From positions 4,641,640-4,705,639 of the forward strand of contig AP017375.1 in assembly GCA_002355455.1 (NCBI GenBank): 64,000 nucleotides of DNA, given 5' to 3'. Positions 45,607-55,158 of this stretch are shown here, piece after piece. The translations under genes were made by a program, and so were the position numbers. The notes beneath the pieces were generated by a model. That model saw only the letters and a list, made by a program, of their open reading frames with translations. It had not been told where the DNA came from and did not search any database. Source of the stretch: Stanieria sp. NIES-3757. GTDB taxonomy: Bacteria > Cyanobacteriota > Cyanobacteriia > Cyanobacteriales > Xenococcaceae. How positions within the stretch are numbered: position 1 is the first letter of the stretch; each line of letters starts with the position of its first letter.

Positions 45607-47586
45607 ATGACTATTAATCTCAATCAGATTGATTTGATCGACGACTACGACGAAGCGATCGCAGCACTTGAAGATTATGTCGGTGAATTAGTCGAAGAAT
45701 TTGTTCAATCTCCAGAGGGTGAGGCTTATCTCAAAGCCCATCCAGAAATGGAAGAATACGTTGGTAGTTGGATCGACCATCTGCTTTATTTTGGTTATGC
45801 TTACGAAGCTGTTACTCTTCCCAGGATGACTAAAAACAGTGTTGAGGCGATCGTTACTAAGCTATTTCCTAACAAAGTTTCTTTACTCGAACCAGATCAA
45901 GCAGATAGCACTATCCCTGAATTAACTGCTTTTTGGCAATTTCTTCAGCGAACTTATCAACATCCTCACGCAACTCAAATTCTCAAGTTTCTGAAAAAAA
46001 TTCAGCCCCAATTTAAAAGCATTATGAACGATCCCAACAATTTTGGGATGGCAAAGTCGTTTTTTATGGCAGGAACGGCAGCAGGTTTTGATTTGACAAC
46101 CGAAGCAGGATTAAAAGAATTTCAGGAACAATATAATCAAAAAATTCAACCATCAAACTTAAACTCTTCTGTTCTTCCTGGTTTGGAACTGTTATTTGGC
46201 AATTTACCACAGTCCAATACACCCCAGATTATCTCTGTTAAAGAAGAATTACTCAATCTGTTAGGAACTCTCGCTGATGAAGATGAGCAAAACTCCACTT
46301 CGTCAATGGATGAGTATAGAAGTCAATTTCAGGCTAATATTTGGCAATCAATGGCAGAAGAATTGCCTCCTTTATCTGAAAATGCGATCGCTTTACTGAA
46401 ACAACAGAAAATTACAGTCACTCAACCAGGTACGATTCTGCAAGATTTTCAAACCTTGTTAGATTTTGTGGGAAATCAGGGAATTAGTGTCAGTGGCAAG
46501 CAACACGTTTTGCCGATAAAGTCTCTAGCAGAATTAAATCAACGTCTGAGTCAACCAATTCAAACAGATCTCAAGCGTCCTCAACAAAAATCCTATCCAC
46601 CTATCAATGGACTTTATTTACTTCTCAGAGCTTCGGGATTAGGACAAGTTGTTAAAAAAGTGAAGAAATCTTTCCTGATCCTCAATCAAGATTTGCTCTC
46701 TAATTGGAATAGTTTAAACGAAACAGAACGTTATTTTAATCTTTTAGAAGCTTGGTTGATTCGAGCGCATGAAGAAATGTTAGGAGAAAGAAGAAGTTCC
46801 TTAAATGAAGGAACTAAGTGTATCCAATATTGGGCGCGAATCCCGCAAAAGGGGGAAAAATTTAGCAGTTATTCAGAACAACAATCCTTAAGCTATTGGC
46901 CAGAATTCCACAATTTGGCACTGATGCAGTTGTTTGGATTAATTGAGATCGAATCTGGTAAACCTGAAGCGGGCAAAGGTTGGCGAGTCAAAAAGATTAA
47001 GAAATTACCTTTTGGTGAAGCATTGATGCAGGTAATTGTCCGTGCTTTTGTTGAACACGGAATGAACTGGGAATCTGAGGATAATCCTTCTATTTCTTTT
47101 GGAGAGTTTCAACCCGCATTACAATCCTATTTTCCTCAATGGCAAAACAATTTAACTATTCCAAAGCATGAATTTCGTTCGGGAGTCTATATTTTTAAAG
47201 TTTACTTAGGCAAGATCTGGCGACGAATTGCTATTTCTAGTCAAATGACCCTAGCAGAATTGAGTAGCTTGATTTTAGAATCTGTCGATTTTGACTCAGA
47301 TCATTTAGATATGTTTAGGTATAAAAATCAGGTTGGTCGTACCCTTGAAGCCTATCATCCTTATGCCAATGACTCTCCCTCTACCAATCAAATTCGGATT
47401 GGCGAGCTTCCTTTAGAAGAAGGAGGTTCGATGACCTACATTTTTGACTTTGGGGATTGGTGGGAATTTGAAGTGCAGTTAGAGAAAATTGAAGCCCATG
47501 ATTCTCAATCTGACTATGGAGCAATTATTGATGGTTATGGAGAAGCTCCACTCCAATATCCTGATTTTGATGAGGATTTGGAATAG
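45607..47586 (+). CDS. pRiA4b ORF-3-like C-terminal domain protein
   Basis: A 659-residue soluble protein. The last 130 residues (from about 525) match the plasmid pRiA4b ORF-3 family: FKVYLGKIWRRIAISSQMTLAEL, then MTYIFDFGDWWEFEVQLEKI and GEAPLQYPDFDED. The first 500 residues are mostly helical and acidic and I do not recognise them; they begin DDYDEAIAALEDYVGELVEEF. The ORF-3 family has no firm function and often occurs on mobile DNA and beside SEC-C or helical domains. Base usage is like its neighbours, so no sign of recent transfer. Confidence 0.8.
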   Translation: MTINLNQIDLIDDYDEAIAALEDYVGELVEEFVQSPEGEAYLKAHPEMEEYVGSWIDHLLYFGYAYEAVTLPRMTKNSVEAIVTKLFPNKVSLLEPDQADSTIPELTAFWQFLQRTYQHPHATQILKFLKKIQPQFKSIMNDPNNFGMAKSFFMAGTAAGFDLTTEAGLKEFQEQYNQKIQPSNLNSSVLPGLELLFGNLPQSNTPQIISVKEELLNLLGTLADEDEQNSTSSMDEYRSQFQANIWQSMAEELPPLSENAIALLKQQKITVTQPGTILQDFQTLLDFVGNQGISVSGKQHVLPIKSLAELNQRLSQPIQTDLKRPQQKSYPPINGLYLLLRASGLGQVVKKVKKSFLILNQDLLSNWNSLNETERYFNLLEAWLIRAHEEMLGERRSSLNEGTKCIQYWARIPQKGEKFSSYSEQQSLSYWPEFHNLALMQLFGLIEIESGKPEAGKGWRVKKIKKLPFGEALMQVIVRAFVEHGMNWESEDNPSISFGEFQPALQSYFPQWQNNLTIPKHEFRSGVYIFKVYLGKIWRRIAISSQMTLAELSSLILESVDFDSDHLDMFRYKNQVGRTLEAYHPYANDSPSTNQIRIGELPLEEGGSMTYIFDFGDWWEFEVQLEKIEAHDSQSDYGAIIDGYGEAPLQYPDFDEDLE

Positions 47587-47702
47587 AAATACACAAAAAG
47601 TACCCAAGTCTAATTTTTAAAAATAAAAATTAATTATTCTTCATGAGTGATTGGTGAGTTTGTGAAGACAATAGAGATAGAGAACTGTAGAGGTTTTTTA
47701 TC

Positions 47703-47813
47703 ATGTATATTTTTCCCTTACCTCATGAGTTAATGTATCTATATGTCAAAATTGGTGTTCTTCTAATTACGATCGCTCTTTGGTTTGCAGTTACTGCTGC
47801 TCCAGTTAAATAA
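47703..47813 (+). CDS. 36-aa single-pass membrane peptide
   Basis: A short gene with tagagg (47688-47693) about 9 bp before the ATG. The peptide begins MYIFPLPHELMYLYVK and continues into one hydrophobic helix, IGVLLITIALWFAVTAA, ending PVK. It has the size and shape of the tiny subunits of photosystems, cytochrome b6f or NDH-1, but it matches none that I can name. It lies between the pRiA4b-type gene and the convergent EF-G-like gene, 6 bp from the latter's stop. Confidence 0.6.
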   Translation: MYIFPLPHELMYLYVKIGVLLITIALWFAVTAAPVK

Positions 47814-47819
47814 TTAATT

Positions 47820-49856
47820 TTAATGAATCATTGACATTGATAAAACTCGATATTCAGCAAATTCCATTGAAAAAGTAGCCATCCCTTGAGAAAGCGATCG
47901 CAATTCAGTAGCGTAACCAAACATTTCTGCTAAGGGAACTTCCGCTCGAATAACTACATAATTGTCCCGATGTTCTGAACCTAAGAGTAAGGCACGACGA
48001 GATAATAATTTACTTTGGATTCTGCCGACAAATTCGTTAGGAGTTTCTACTTCCAATAACATCATCGGTTCGAGTAAAGTTGGTTCAGCTTGAGCAAATC
48101 CTTCCTCAAAACCTACTCTGGCAGCAAAACGAAATGCCAATTCAGAAGAATCAACAGGATCAAAAGAACCACCATTCAGGATCACTTTGACTCCAATAAT
48201 CGGATAACCCTTTAACCACCCAGTTTTTAACGCATCACGAAAACCTTGTTCGCAAGCAGCAATAAATTGAGAGGGAATCGCACCACCAACAACTCGATTT
48301 TCAAAGATAAATTGTTCTTGACAAGGTTCTAAACGTCCAATTACTTGAGCGTATTGTCCCGAACCTCCTGTTTGTTTAGCCAGAGTATAATCAAAACTGG
48401 CTGGTTTAGTAATTGTTTCTCGATAAGCAACCGCAGGCGCACTTACATAAACTTCCGCGTGATATTCTCGCTTCATTCTTTCTAGATAAATATCGAGATG
48501 AAGTTCTCCCATCCCTGAAATCAGAGTTTGATAAGATTCGGGGTCGCTACTAATTTTTAAAGTCGGATCTTCTCTGGTAAAACGATGTAAAGCTTTATTA
48601 ACTCTTTCAATATCTGCTTGACTTTTGGGAGTAATTGCCAAAGTCATCACAGGTTCAGGAACAAAAATTTCTTCTAAAGATAAATTCGTACCAAAAGAAC
48701 AAAGCGTATCCCCAGAAGCACAATCAATCCCAATCAAACCAACAATTTCTCCTACTGTAGCTGAGTCTAATTCTTGATAGCGGTCTACTTCAATGCGGAC
48801 TAAACGACGGGCGCGTATTCCTTTTTGAGTACGAGGATTAAACAAGCGATCGCCTTTGGTTAAAGTTCCTGCATAGATTCTAATATAAGTAAGTTGCCCG
48901 AATTCATGATCGATCAGTTTAAATGCCAATGCTACTACAGGGGCATCTGCTTGAGGAGTAATGGATACTTCCTGTTTAGTTTCAACATTAATGGCTTGAA
49001 CTACTTCTCTTTCAATTGGGGAAGGTAAATAGAGATTAACCGCATCGAGTAAATTTTGGATTCCCTTATTTTTCAGGGCAGAACCTAATAATACTGGAGT
49101 AAATTCTCGACTTAAAGTTCCTTCCCGAATTGTCTCCCAAATCAATGATGATGGTATTTCTTCCCCTGCAAGTAATTTGGTCATCATTTCTTCTGAGAGG
49201 ATGGAAATGCTATCGAGTAATTTTTCCCTCGCTGTTTGCGCTTCTGCTTCTAATGATTCGGGAATCGGTTTAATAATTAGTTCTTCTCCGTATTCGCCTT
49301 GATAGTAATAGGCTTTCATCTCAATCAGATCGATTACCCCTGCAAATTCGTCTTCTAAACCAATGGGATATTGTAAAAGTAGAGGATTTAACTTCAACTT
49401 TTCCTTAAGTGCTATGACAACACGGAAAGGATTAGCCCCTAAACGATCCAACTTGTTAATAAAAGCAATTCTAGGAACACGATAACGTCTCATTTGTCTG
49501 TCTACTGTGATCGACTGAGACTGAACACCAGCGACACCGCACAACACCATAATCGCCCCATCTAAAACCCTAAGCGATCGCTCTACTTCGATGGTAAAAT
49601 CGACATGACCAGGAGTATCAATTAGATTAATTTGATAATCTTGCCAAAAACAAGTCGTAGCTGCGGAAGTGATGGTAATTCCTTTCTCTCGTTCTAATTC
49701 CATGTAATCCATAGTTGCGCCATCATCATCGTCTTTAACCTCATGGATTTGATGAATTTTGCCAGTGTAAAACAGAATTCGTTCTGAAATAGTAGTTTTA
49801 CCTGCATCGATGTGCGCCGAAATGCCAATGTTGCGAACGTTCTGGCGAGCAATCAC
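47820..49856 (-). CDS. Second elongation factor G (EF-G paralogue)
   Basis: A 678-residue translational GTPase, shorter than a housekeeping EF-G (about 690-700). The G domain has [13 protein letters not shown] (14-26), switch [20 protein letters not shown] and NKLDR. Domains II-V follow, with [12 protein letters not shown] and [19 protein letters not shown] in domain IV and [14 protein letters not shown] near the end. Many cyanobacteria have two or three fusA-like genes; this one stands alone, without rpsL, rpsG or tuf neighbours, which marks it as the paralogue. Its specialised role (translocation, ribosome recycling or stress) is not known. Confidence 0.9.
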   Translation of the reverse strand: MIARQNVRNIGISAHIDAGKTTISERILFYTGKIHQIHEVKDDDDGATMDYMELEREKGITITSAATTCFWQDYQINLIDTPGHVDFTIEVERSLRVLDGAIMVLCGVAGVQSQSITVDRQMRRYRVPRIAFINKLDRLGANPFRVVIALKEKLKLNPLLLQYPIGLEDEFAGVIDLIEMKAYYYQGEYGEELIIKPIPESLEAEAQTAREKLLDSISILSEEMMTKLLAGEEIPSSLIWETIREGTLSREFTPVLLGSALKNKGIQNLLDAVNLYLPSPIEREVVQAINVETKQEVSITPQADAPVVALAFKLIDHEFGQLTYIRIYAGTLTKGDRLFNPRTQKGIRARRLVRIEVDRYQELDSATVGEIVGLIGIDCASGDTLCSFGTNLSLEEIFVPEPVMTLAITPKSQADIERVNKALHRFTREDPTLKISSDPESYQTLISGMGELHLDIYLERMKREYHAEVYVSAPAVAYRETITKPASFDYTLAKQTGGSGQYAQVIGRLEPCQEQFIFENRVVGGAIPSQFIAACEQGFRDALKTGWLKGYPIIGVKVILNGGSFDPVDSSELAFRFAARVGFEEGFAQAEPTLLEPMMLLEVETPNEFVGRIQSKLLSRRALLLGSEHRDNYVVIRAEVPLAEMFGYATELRSLSQGMATFSMEFAEYRVLSMSMIH

Positions 49857-50076
49857 AATTAAAATCTCCTTTAAATGTTCAGGAGGATGACAGATTATTT
49901 ATTCAGATCTTAAAAAAAATTGAGCTAAAAGCTAACTATTGTTTACGAAAATATTTAGACTAATTTTGCAACTAGTTATTACTGAATTTTAAGCTTTATT
50001 GGTAACAATCTAATTTGCTTCCAGAAGATTGATAGGATCAATCTATTAAAGAGTTTATTACTTTACGGTCTAAACC

Positions 50077-50574
50077 ATGAGTAATTTTATTGTTGCTGTT
50101 ATTAATGGCACTCAAGCGCGTTTTTTTTCTCTAGAACCAGCCGAATGGCCTGATTATGAATCTGGTCCTAATTTAGTTGAACATGAAGGGCTATTAAGCG
50201 AGGCTAATCAACTTCATGGTCAAGAATTATGGACTAATGTTAAAACTGGACGTAATCGTGGTTCTAATGGTCAAGCTCATAGTTACGACGATCATCGAGA
50301 CAATCATGTCGTTGAATTTGAAAAACGTTTTGCTCAAAATATTACTAATAAAATTATAGAATTAACTCAAACTCATCAAGCGCAACAACTTATTTTAGTG
50401 GCTGAACCTCAAATTTTGGGTTTAATTAGAAACGCGATCGCAACTAAATTACCTAAACAACTTAAACAACAAGATTTAGCCAAAGATTTGTGTCATCTTA
50501 ATCCCCATCAAATTCATAGTTATCTAGCGAAAAAAGAATTAATACCTGCTTGTCACAAGGGTTCATATACTTAG
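50077..50574 (+). CDS. Host attachment family protein
   Basis: A 165-residue soluble protein of the host-attachment family (baeRF-related fold). Visible marks are IVAVINGTQARFFSLE at the start, the polar middle SYDDHRDNHVVEFEKRFAQNI, and QQLILVAEPQILGLIRNAI in the C-terminal half, ending in DLCHLNPHQIHSYLA. The name comes from plant-surface binding in Agrobacterium, and the molecular role in cyanobacteria is not established. It is divergent from the EF-G-like gene and 240 bp before the aminotransferase. Confidence 0.82.
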   Translation: MSNFIVAVINGTQARFFSLEPAEWPDYESGPNLVEHEGLLSEANQLHGQELWTNVKTGRNRGSNGQAHSYDDHRDNHVVEFEKRFAQNITNKIIELTQTHQAQQLILVAEPQILGLIRNAIATKLPKQLKQQDLAKDLCHLNPHQIHSYLAKKELIPACHKGSYT

Positions 50575-50814
50575 TAATTTTTTAATTCATGAGGTAAATC
50601 TAGGACAGTTACCAGTTATCAGTTATCAATTAACCATTAACAAAAATTAGAATATTGACTGTATCTCATTTAATTGAGAAACACTATCTTGCCAAGCAAA
50701 TTTCAGTTTGGTAAAGTTTCTGCAAAATTTTCTCGAGCAACTCAAGAGCGTAAGGCGGATTTTTTGTTTTGCTGTTAAAACAGATCGCTATACACCTAAA
50801 ATTTGGTTCGCCTT

Positions 50815-51969
50815 ATGACTTCAACTTTGGTAAAAGTCCCTTTTGTTGACCTCAGCATACAACATCAACCAATTCAAACCAAAATTGAACAAGCAATCGA
50901 TCAAGTAATTGGACAAGGAGACTTTATCTTAGGTGAAGCGTTAGCAGAATTTGAAGTTGCTTTTGCTACAGCTTGTGGTGTTCGTTATGGAATTGGAGTA
51001 GCTTCGGGAACAGATGCGATCGCTTTGGGTTTAAAAGCTTGTGGGATCGGTAAAGGAGATGAAGTTTTAGTTCCTGCCAATACTTTTATCGCAACCATTA
51101 TTGGTGTGATTCATGCTGGTGCCATACCTATTTTAGTCGATTGTGACTATGATACAGCCCTAATTGATTTCGACTCAGCAGCTAAGGCAATTACCTCTCG
51201 TACCAAAGCCATTTTACCAGTCCATCTCTACGGACAAATGGTATCTCCAAGTCAACTTAAAGATTTTGCTAATACTTATAATTTGATTATTTTTGAAGAT
51301 GCTGCTCAAGCACACTTAGCCGAAAGAGAAGGGTTTCGTGCAGGTTCGATTGGACTAGCAGCAGGATTTAGTTTCTATCCTAGTAAAAATCTTGGTGCTT
51401 TTGGTAGTGGTGGCATGGTTGTGACAAATAATCTAGCGATCGCTGAAAAAGTGCGTAGTCTTCGTAATTATGGCGCACCCCGCAAATACTTTCATACTGA
51501 GTTAGGAACTAATAGTCGTCTTGACACTCTACAAGCAGCTATTCTCAACATCAAATTACCGCATTTATCTGAATGGAATTTAACCAGAAATAAAGCTGCT
51601 CAAATTTACGATCTTGCTCTTCAACCATTAGAAACTCAACAAGTTGTTCCGATTAAAAATTACAGTCAATTTGGTCATGTTTATCATCTTTATGTAATTC
51701 GCCTCAATCAAAAACTAGCTCAATATCGAGAAGCAATTCAGCAACAATTACAAGAATTAGGGATTCAAACTGGTATTCATTATCCAATCCCTTGCCATCT
51801 CCAGCCTGCGTATAGCTATTTAGGTTATCAATTAGGAGATTTACCTCAAGCTGAAGCTTTGTGCGAGCAAATTTTATCTTTACCGATTTATCCAGGTTTA
51901 GATGAAGAGCAAATTGGTCTAGTAAGCGAACAGTTAACCAAAGTTATTTATTTTTTTAATACATTTTAA
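50815..51969 (+). CDS. DegT/DnrJ/EryC1/StrS-type sugar aminotransferase
   Basis: A PLP-dependent aminotransferase of 384 residues from the ATG at 50815 (an upstream TTG at 50803 in frame is less likely). The PLP Lys is K191 in FYPSKNLGAFGSGG and the cofactor-binding acid is D162 in FEDAAQAHLAE. These enzymes transfer an amino group to keto-sugar nucleotides for surface glycans. It is the first gene of a same-strand block with the exosortase, its partner, the export protein and the Wzc-like protein, so it probably makes an amino sugar for an exported polymer or glycoprotein. Confidence 0.92.
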   Translation: MTSTLVKVPFVDLSIQHQPIQTKIEQAIDQVIGQGDFILGEALAEFEVAFATACGVRYGIGVASGTDAIALGLKACGIGKGDEVLVPANTFIATIIGVIHAGAIPILVDCDYDTALIDFDSAAKAITSRTKAILPVHLYGQMVSPSQLKDFANTYNLIIFEDAAQAHLAEREGFRAGSIGLAAGFSFYPSKNLGAFGSGGMVVTNNLAIAEKVRSLRNYGAPRKYFHTELGTNSRLDTLQAAILNIKLPHLSEWNLTRNKAAQIYDLALQPLETQQVVPIKNYSQFGHVYHLYVIRLNQKLAQYREAIQQQLQELGIQTGIHYPIPCHLQPAYSYLGYQLGDLPQAEALCEQILSLPIYPGLDEEQIGLVSEQLTKVIYFFNTF

Positions 51970-52009
51970 AGTTATTAACAAAAAAATTTTTTAAATTATA
52001 AATATTTTT

Positions 52010-52879
52010 ATGCAAATTAATCATAAATTATTTCTGACTTTAGAACGCAATTTAATGTATTTAATCATTGGAGCGTTATTATTGCTTATTTATGCTCCTT
52101 TAATCTTTCATTGGTATGATGGTTGGCTTAATAAAACTATTGGGATAGAACATGAATATTTTAGTCATGGAATCATTGGTATCCCTTTTGCTATTTATAT
52201 TAGTTGGAGCAAGCGGAAAAAATGGCAAAGATTACCCGATCACAGTCATGCTTTAGGAGCTTTATTATTAATTATTGGTTCTATTTTTTATTTAACAGGT
52301 GTAGCAGAATTTGTTAATCTGTCTCTACCAATTATTTTAACTGGATTATGTTTATGGTTAAAAGGAATAGCAGGATTTAAACTCAATAGTTTTGCTTTGC
52401 TACTGATTGCTTTAGCTACCCCTAACTCTTTTCCCTACTTAATAACCCCGTTCACTTTACCTTTACAAAAATTTATTGCTGGCTTTGCTGGTTTTCTTTT
52501 GATTCAATTAGGAATGGATGTAACCGTCGAACAAATCTACTTAGCCGTAGGAGGAAGATTAGTAGAAGTTGCGCCCTATTGTGCAGGATTAAAAATGCTA
52601 TTTACTAGCTTATACGTTGGATTGATGTTACTTTATTGGACGGGGAATCTAGAAAATCGTAAAAAAACGACTTTATTATTAGTAGGAGCAGCAGTTATTA
52701 GTGTTAGTGCTAATATTATTCGTAATACGATTTTGACCTTTTTCCATGGTACAGGTAGAGATGAACTTTTTACCTGGTTTCATGATAGTTGGGGAGGAGA
52801 TGTTTATTCAGCTTTGATGTTAGCTAGTGTTGTTTTATTACTCAATTTTTTAGACCAAATTGAATCGCTTAAAAGTTAA
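52010..52879 (+). CDS. crtB: Cyanoexosortase (CrtB type)
   Basis: A multi-pass membrane transpeptidase of 289 residues with about eight helices. The exosortase catalytic triad is visible: C191 in VEVAPYCAGLKM, R238 in SANIIRNTIL and H258 in TWFHDSWGGDVYS. Exosortases cut and transfer PEP-CTERM type proteins at the cell surface. The neighbouring 230-residue gene is typical of the cyanoexosortase B system, which is why I favour CrtB over CrtA. I see no PEP-CTERM substrate in the window, so targets are elsewhere. It lies 40 bp after the aminotransferase. Note that the symbol crtB is shared with phytoene synthase; this is not that enzyme. Confidence 0.85.
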   Translation: MQINHKLFLTLERNLMYLIIGALLLLIYAPLIFHWYDGWLNKTIGIEHEYFSHGIIGIPFAIYISWSKRKKWQRLPDHSHALGALLLIIGSIFYLTGVAEFVNLSLPIILTGLCLWLKGIAGFKLNSFALLLIALATPNSFPYLITPFTLPLQKFIAGFAGFLLIQLGMDVTVEQIYLAVGGRLVEVAPYCAGLKMLFTSLYVGLMLLYWTGNLENRKKTTLLLVGAAVISVSANIIRNTILTFFHGTGRDELFTWFHDSWGGDVYSALMLASVVLLLNFLDQIESLKS

Positions 52880-52928
52880 TAAATGTTTGTAATCGATTCA
52901 CTATTCGGAGCTAAAATTCCCTAAAAAA

Positions 52929-53621
52929 ATGAATTTATTTAAACTACAACAACAAAGGTCAAAAGCACAAATTATCTTAGTAGTAGTATTATTATTTTTA
53001 TTGATTATTGGCGCCGTTCCCGGATATTTACGAGGAGGTAATTGGACTTGGTTGGACTTACCCCAAGTTGAAAATATTAATCAAATTAAAAATATTTTAA
53101 AAACAGGTTTGCTACTTCCTGATTGGCAAATCATCAAACAACAAGAAGTCAAAATTGGCGGTCATAAATGGTCTGCTCAACTTATGCAACAACCAAACTT
53201 CAAACCCGTCATGCTTCTGTTGCTACCTCAGAGTTATTATCTAAGCAAACCAGAAGTAGAGTGGATGGATCTCAACGGAATCGAACGATGGAAAACTGAT
53301 TCCTATCGCCAACTAAACTTTACGGTAGAAAATAATTCTGGTTCATCAGTCAAGGCGCGTTTCTTTCGTGCCTGGAATCATCAACAAACTTTTGCTGTCA
53401 TCCAATGGTATGCCTTCCCTAACGGAGGTAATTATTCTCCTGTTCGCTGGTTTTGGCAAGATAAATTGGCTCAATTAAGCGATCGCAGAGTGCCTTGGGT
53501 AGCAGTTTGTTTAAAAATTCCAATCGAACCTTTGGGAGAGTTAAGTAATGCTCAATCGGTCGCTGAATCTCTTGCTCAAACCGTTCAAGCTAATCTTGAA
53601 CAAACTGTTTTTAACAATTAA
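52929..53621 (+). CDS. Cyanoexosortase B system-associated protein
   Basis: A 230-residue protein with one N-terminal membrane helix (about 14-31, IILVVVLLFLLIIGAVPGYL) and an outer domain. Conserved-looking stretches are LLPDWQIIKQQEVKIGGHKWSAQ, PKVEWMDLNGIERWKTDSY (here PEVEWMDLNG) and FRAWNHQQTFAVIQWYAFPNG. It follows the exosortase by 49 bp. Proteins of this length and pattern sit next to cyanoexosortase B in other genomes. Its exact job (chaperone, accessory factor) is not known. Confidence 0.8.
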   Translation: MNLFKLQQQRSKAQIILVVVLLFLLIIGAVPGYLRGGNWTWLDLPQVENINQIKNILKTGLLLPDWQIIKQQEVKIGGHKWSAQLMQQPNFKPVMLLLLPQSYYLSKPEVEWMDLNGIERWKTDSYRQLNFTVENNSGSSVKARFFRAWNHQQTFAVIQWYAFPNGGNYSPVRWFWQDKLAQLSDRRVPWVAVCLKIPIEPLGELSNAQSVAESLAQTVQANLEQTVFNN

Positions 53622-53667
53622 CAATTAATGATCAATTGTTCCTGCTCCTCATCAGAATTCTATCTCA

Positions 53668-53709
53668 CTGACGGGGCTTACAAGCCTTGCCCTTCAAGGG
53701 CAGGGTCAG
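53668..53709. repeat. Compact three-way-junction palindrome before the SLBB gene
   Basis: Outer arms ctgac (53668-53672) and gtcag (53705-53709) enclose two hairpins: ggctt-ac-aagcc (53675-53686) and tgccctt-c-aagggca (53688-53702). This looks like the folded ends of IS200/IS605-type or palindrome-associated elements. No transposase is nearby, so it is at most a remnant or miniature element. Confidence 0.55.
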
Positions 53710-53742
53710 CCTCTCACAAAATTTGCGAGCTAATAAATTGTC

Positions 53743-54981
53743 ATGGTAACTATTTTTCAACCACAACAACAATCCTCAACTTCTGTCAGGAAAAGTTCGA
53801 TTGAGTATCAAAAACTGATTTTTTTATCGAGTATGGCAGTTTTGTGGTGGAGTTTCAATTTAGCAATCTTGACTAATCAAGCTTTGAGTCAAACGTCAAT
53901 TACTTTTCCTAAACAAGAAAAACTAATTTCTCAACCGACCTTAGCACCTGATTTATCTCCTCCCTCAACTTTTGATTCTGAAAATCCTCCTCCCGAAAGT
54001 TACTCTCCCGCTAAATTTAATTCCAATGATTCTCAGCAATTTAAAGTTTATCGTCTCAATACTGGAGATGGTATTAATATCAGCGTGCCTAAATTTTCTG
54101 AATTTAGTACCTTAGCTAATCTTGATGAAGAAGGTAATGTCCTAGTTCCCATTTTAGGCAGAGTTGCTTTAGCAGGATTAAGTTTAACCGAAGCTGAACA
54201 AAAAATTAGTTATGAGTTAGGTACTCATTTTATACAAGAACAACCAGAAGTTTTAGTTTCTCTTACTGCTCCTCGTCCAGCTAATGTTACCGTCTTAGGG
54301 GAGGTATTAAAACCAGGATTTTATTCTTTTATTTCTGGTTCGCCCCTTACCTCAGCTTTATTAGCAGCAGGAGGAACTACCAATAATGCCGACTTGCGCT
54401 CAATTATTGTTCGTCGTTCGTTAGTTGATGGCTCTGTTTTGGAGGAGAAAATAGATTTTTACACTCCTTTAATTAATAGTCAAAGCTTTCCCAATTTTCA
54501 TTTGCAAGGAGGAGATACGATTATTGTTTCTCAACTAGAAGTAGGAAAAGACCGTAATTATGACCGCAGCTTAATTGCAAACACTACTTTATCTCAACAA
54601 ACTATCAATGTTCGGGTTCTTGCTCCTATCAGAGCCGACGGAGGAGGAGGAACCACCTTTCGTAATCTAGTTCTACCCAACGGCAGTACTTTCATCGATG
54701 CGCTTGCCTCCTTACCACCTGTTGATAATATCTTACTTAAAGATAAAGTTGCTTTACTACGTTTCGATCCAGAAACAGGAGGAATTATCACCCAGGAGCT
54801 TAATGCACAGGATGTAATTAGAAAAGGAGATATTGCCCAAAATATTCCCTTACAAAATGAAGATGTGATTGTAGTTAACCGTAATTTGCTAGGCAAAGTC
54901 TTTAACGCTTTCGATCAGCTTACTCAACCTTTACGAAGTGTATTTGGCTTTCGCGCCTTTTTTAATGATGTTTTTAACTAA
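53743..54981 (+). CDS. Polysaccharide biosynthesis/export protein (Wza-like, SLBB domains)
   Basis: A 412-residue exported protein. The N-terminus has a hydrophobic signal segment (about 27-48) ending near ALSQ, then a Pro/Ser-rich linker. The Poly_export domain (about 100-180) reads YRLNTGDGINISVPKF...GNVLVPILGRVALAGLSLTEAEQKI. An SLBB domain follows (VTVLGEVLKPGFYSF...ALLAAGG), and a second SLBB-like part lies at about 285-385. It should form or gate the outer-membrane exit for a polysaccharide. It sits between the exosortase pair and the Wzc-like gene, all on one strand. Confidence 0.9.
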   Translation: MVTIFQPQQQSSTSVRKSSIEYQKLIFLSSMAVLWWSFNLAILTNQALSQTSITFPKQEKLISQPTLAPDLSPPSTFDSENPPPESYSPAKFNSNDSQQFKVYRLNTGDGINISVPKFSEFSTLANLDEEGNVLVPILGRVALAGLSLTEAEQKISYELGTHFIQEQPEVLVSLTAPRPANVTVLGEVLKPGFYSFISGSPLTSALLAAGGTTNNADLRSIIVRRSLVDGSVLEEKIDFYTPLINSQSFPNFHLQGGDTIIVSQLEVGKDRNYDRSLIANTTLSQQTINVRVLAPIRADGGGGTTFRNLVLPNGSTFIDALASLPPVDNILLKDKVALLRFDPETGGIITQELNAQDVIRKGDIAQNIPLQNEDVIVVNRNLLGKVFNAFDQLTQPLRSVFGFRAFFNDVFN

Positions 54982-55158
54982 TATTCAATTCCTAAAATTT
55001 AAATTTTAAGGAGAAATTTGATTAGACTTCTCTAAAAATTAAATTTTAACCACGATTTTCTAAGGTTTCAGATTATTGACTGGAGATGTCTATTAGTCTT
55101 CAAATCTATCGACTAAGATTATTAATTGTCTTCCCAGTATTTGGCTTATTTAATTATC

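Noticed and set aside
52010-52879. Phytoene synthase (also named crtB)
   Set aside because: The sequence is a membrane exosortase with Cys-Arg-His triad; it has no prenyltransferase motifs.
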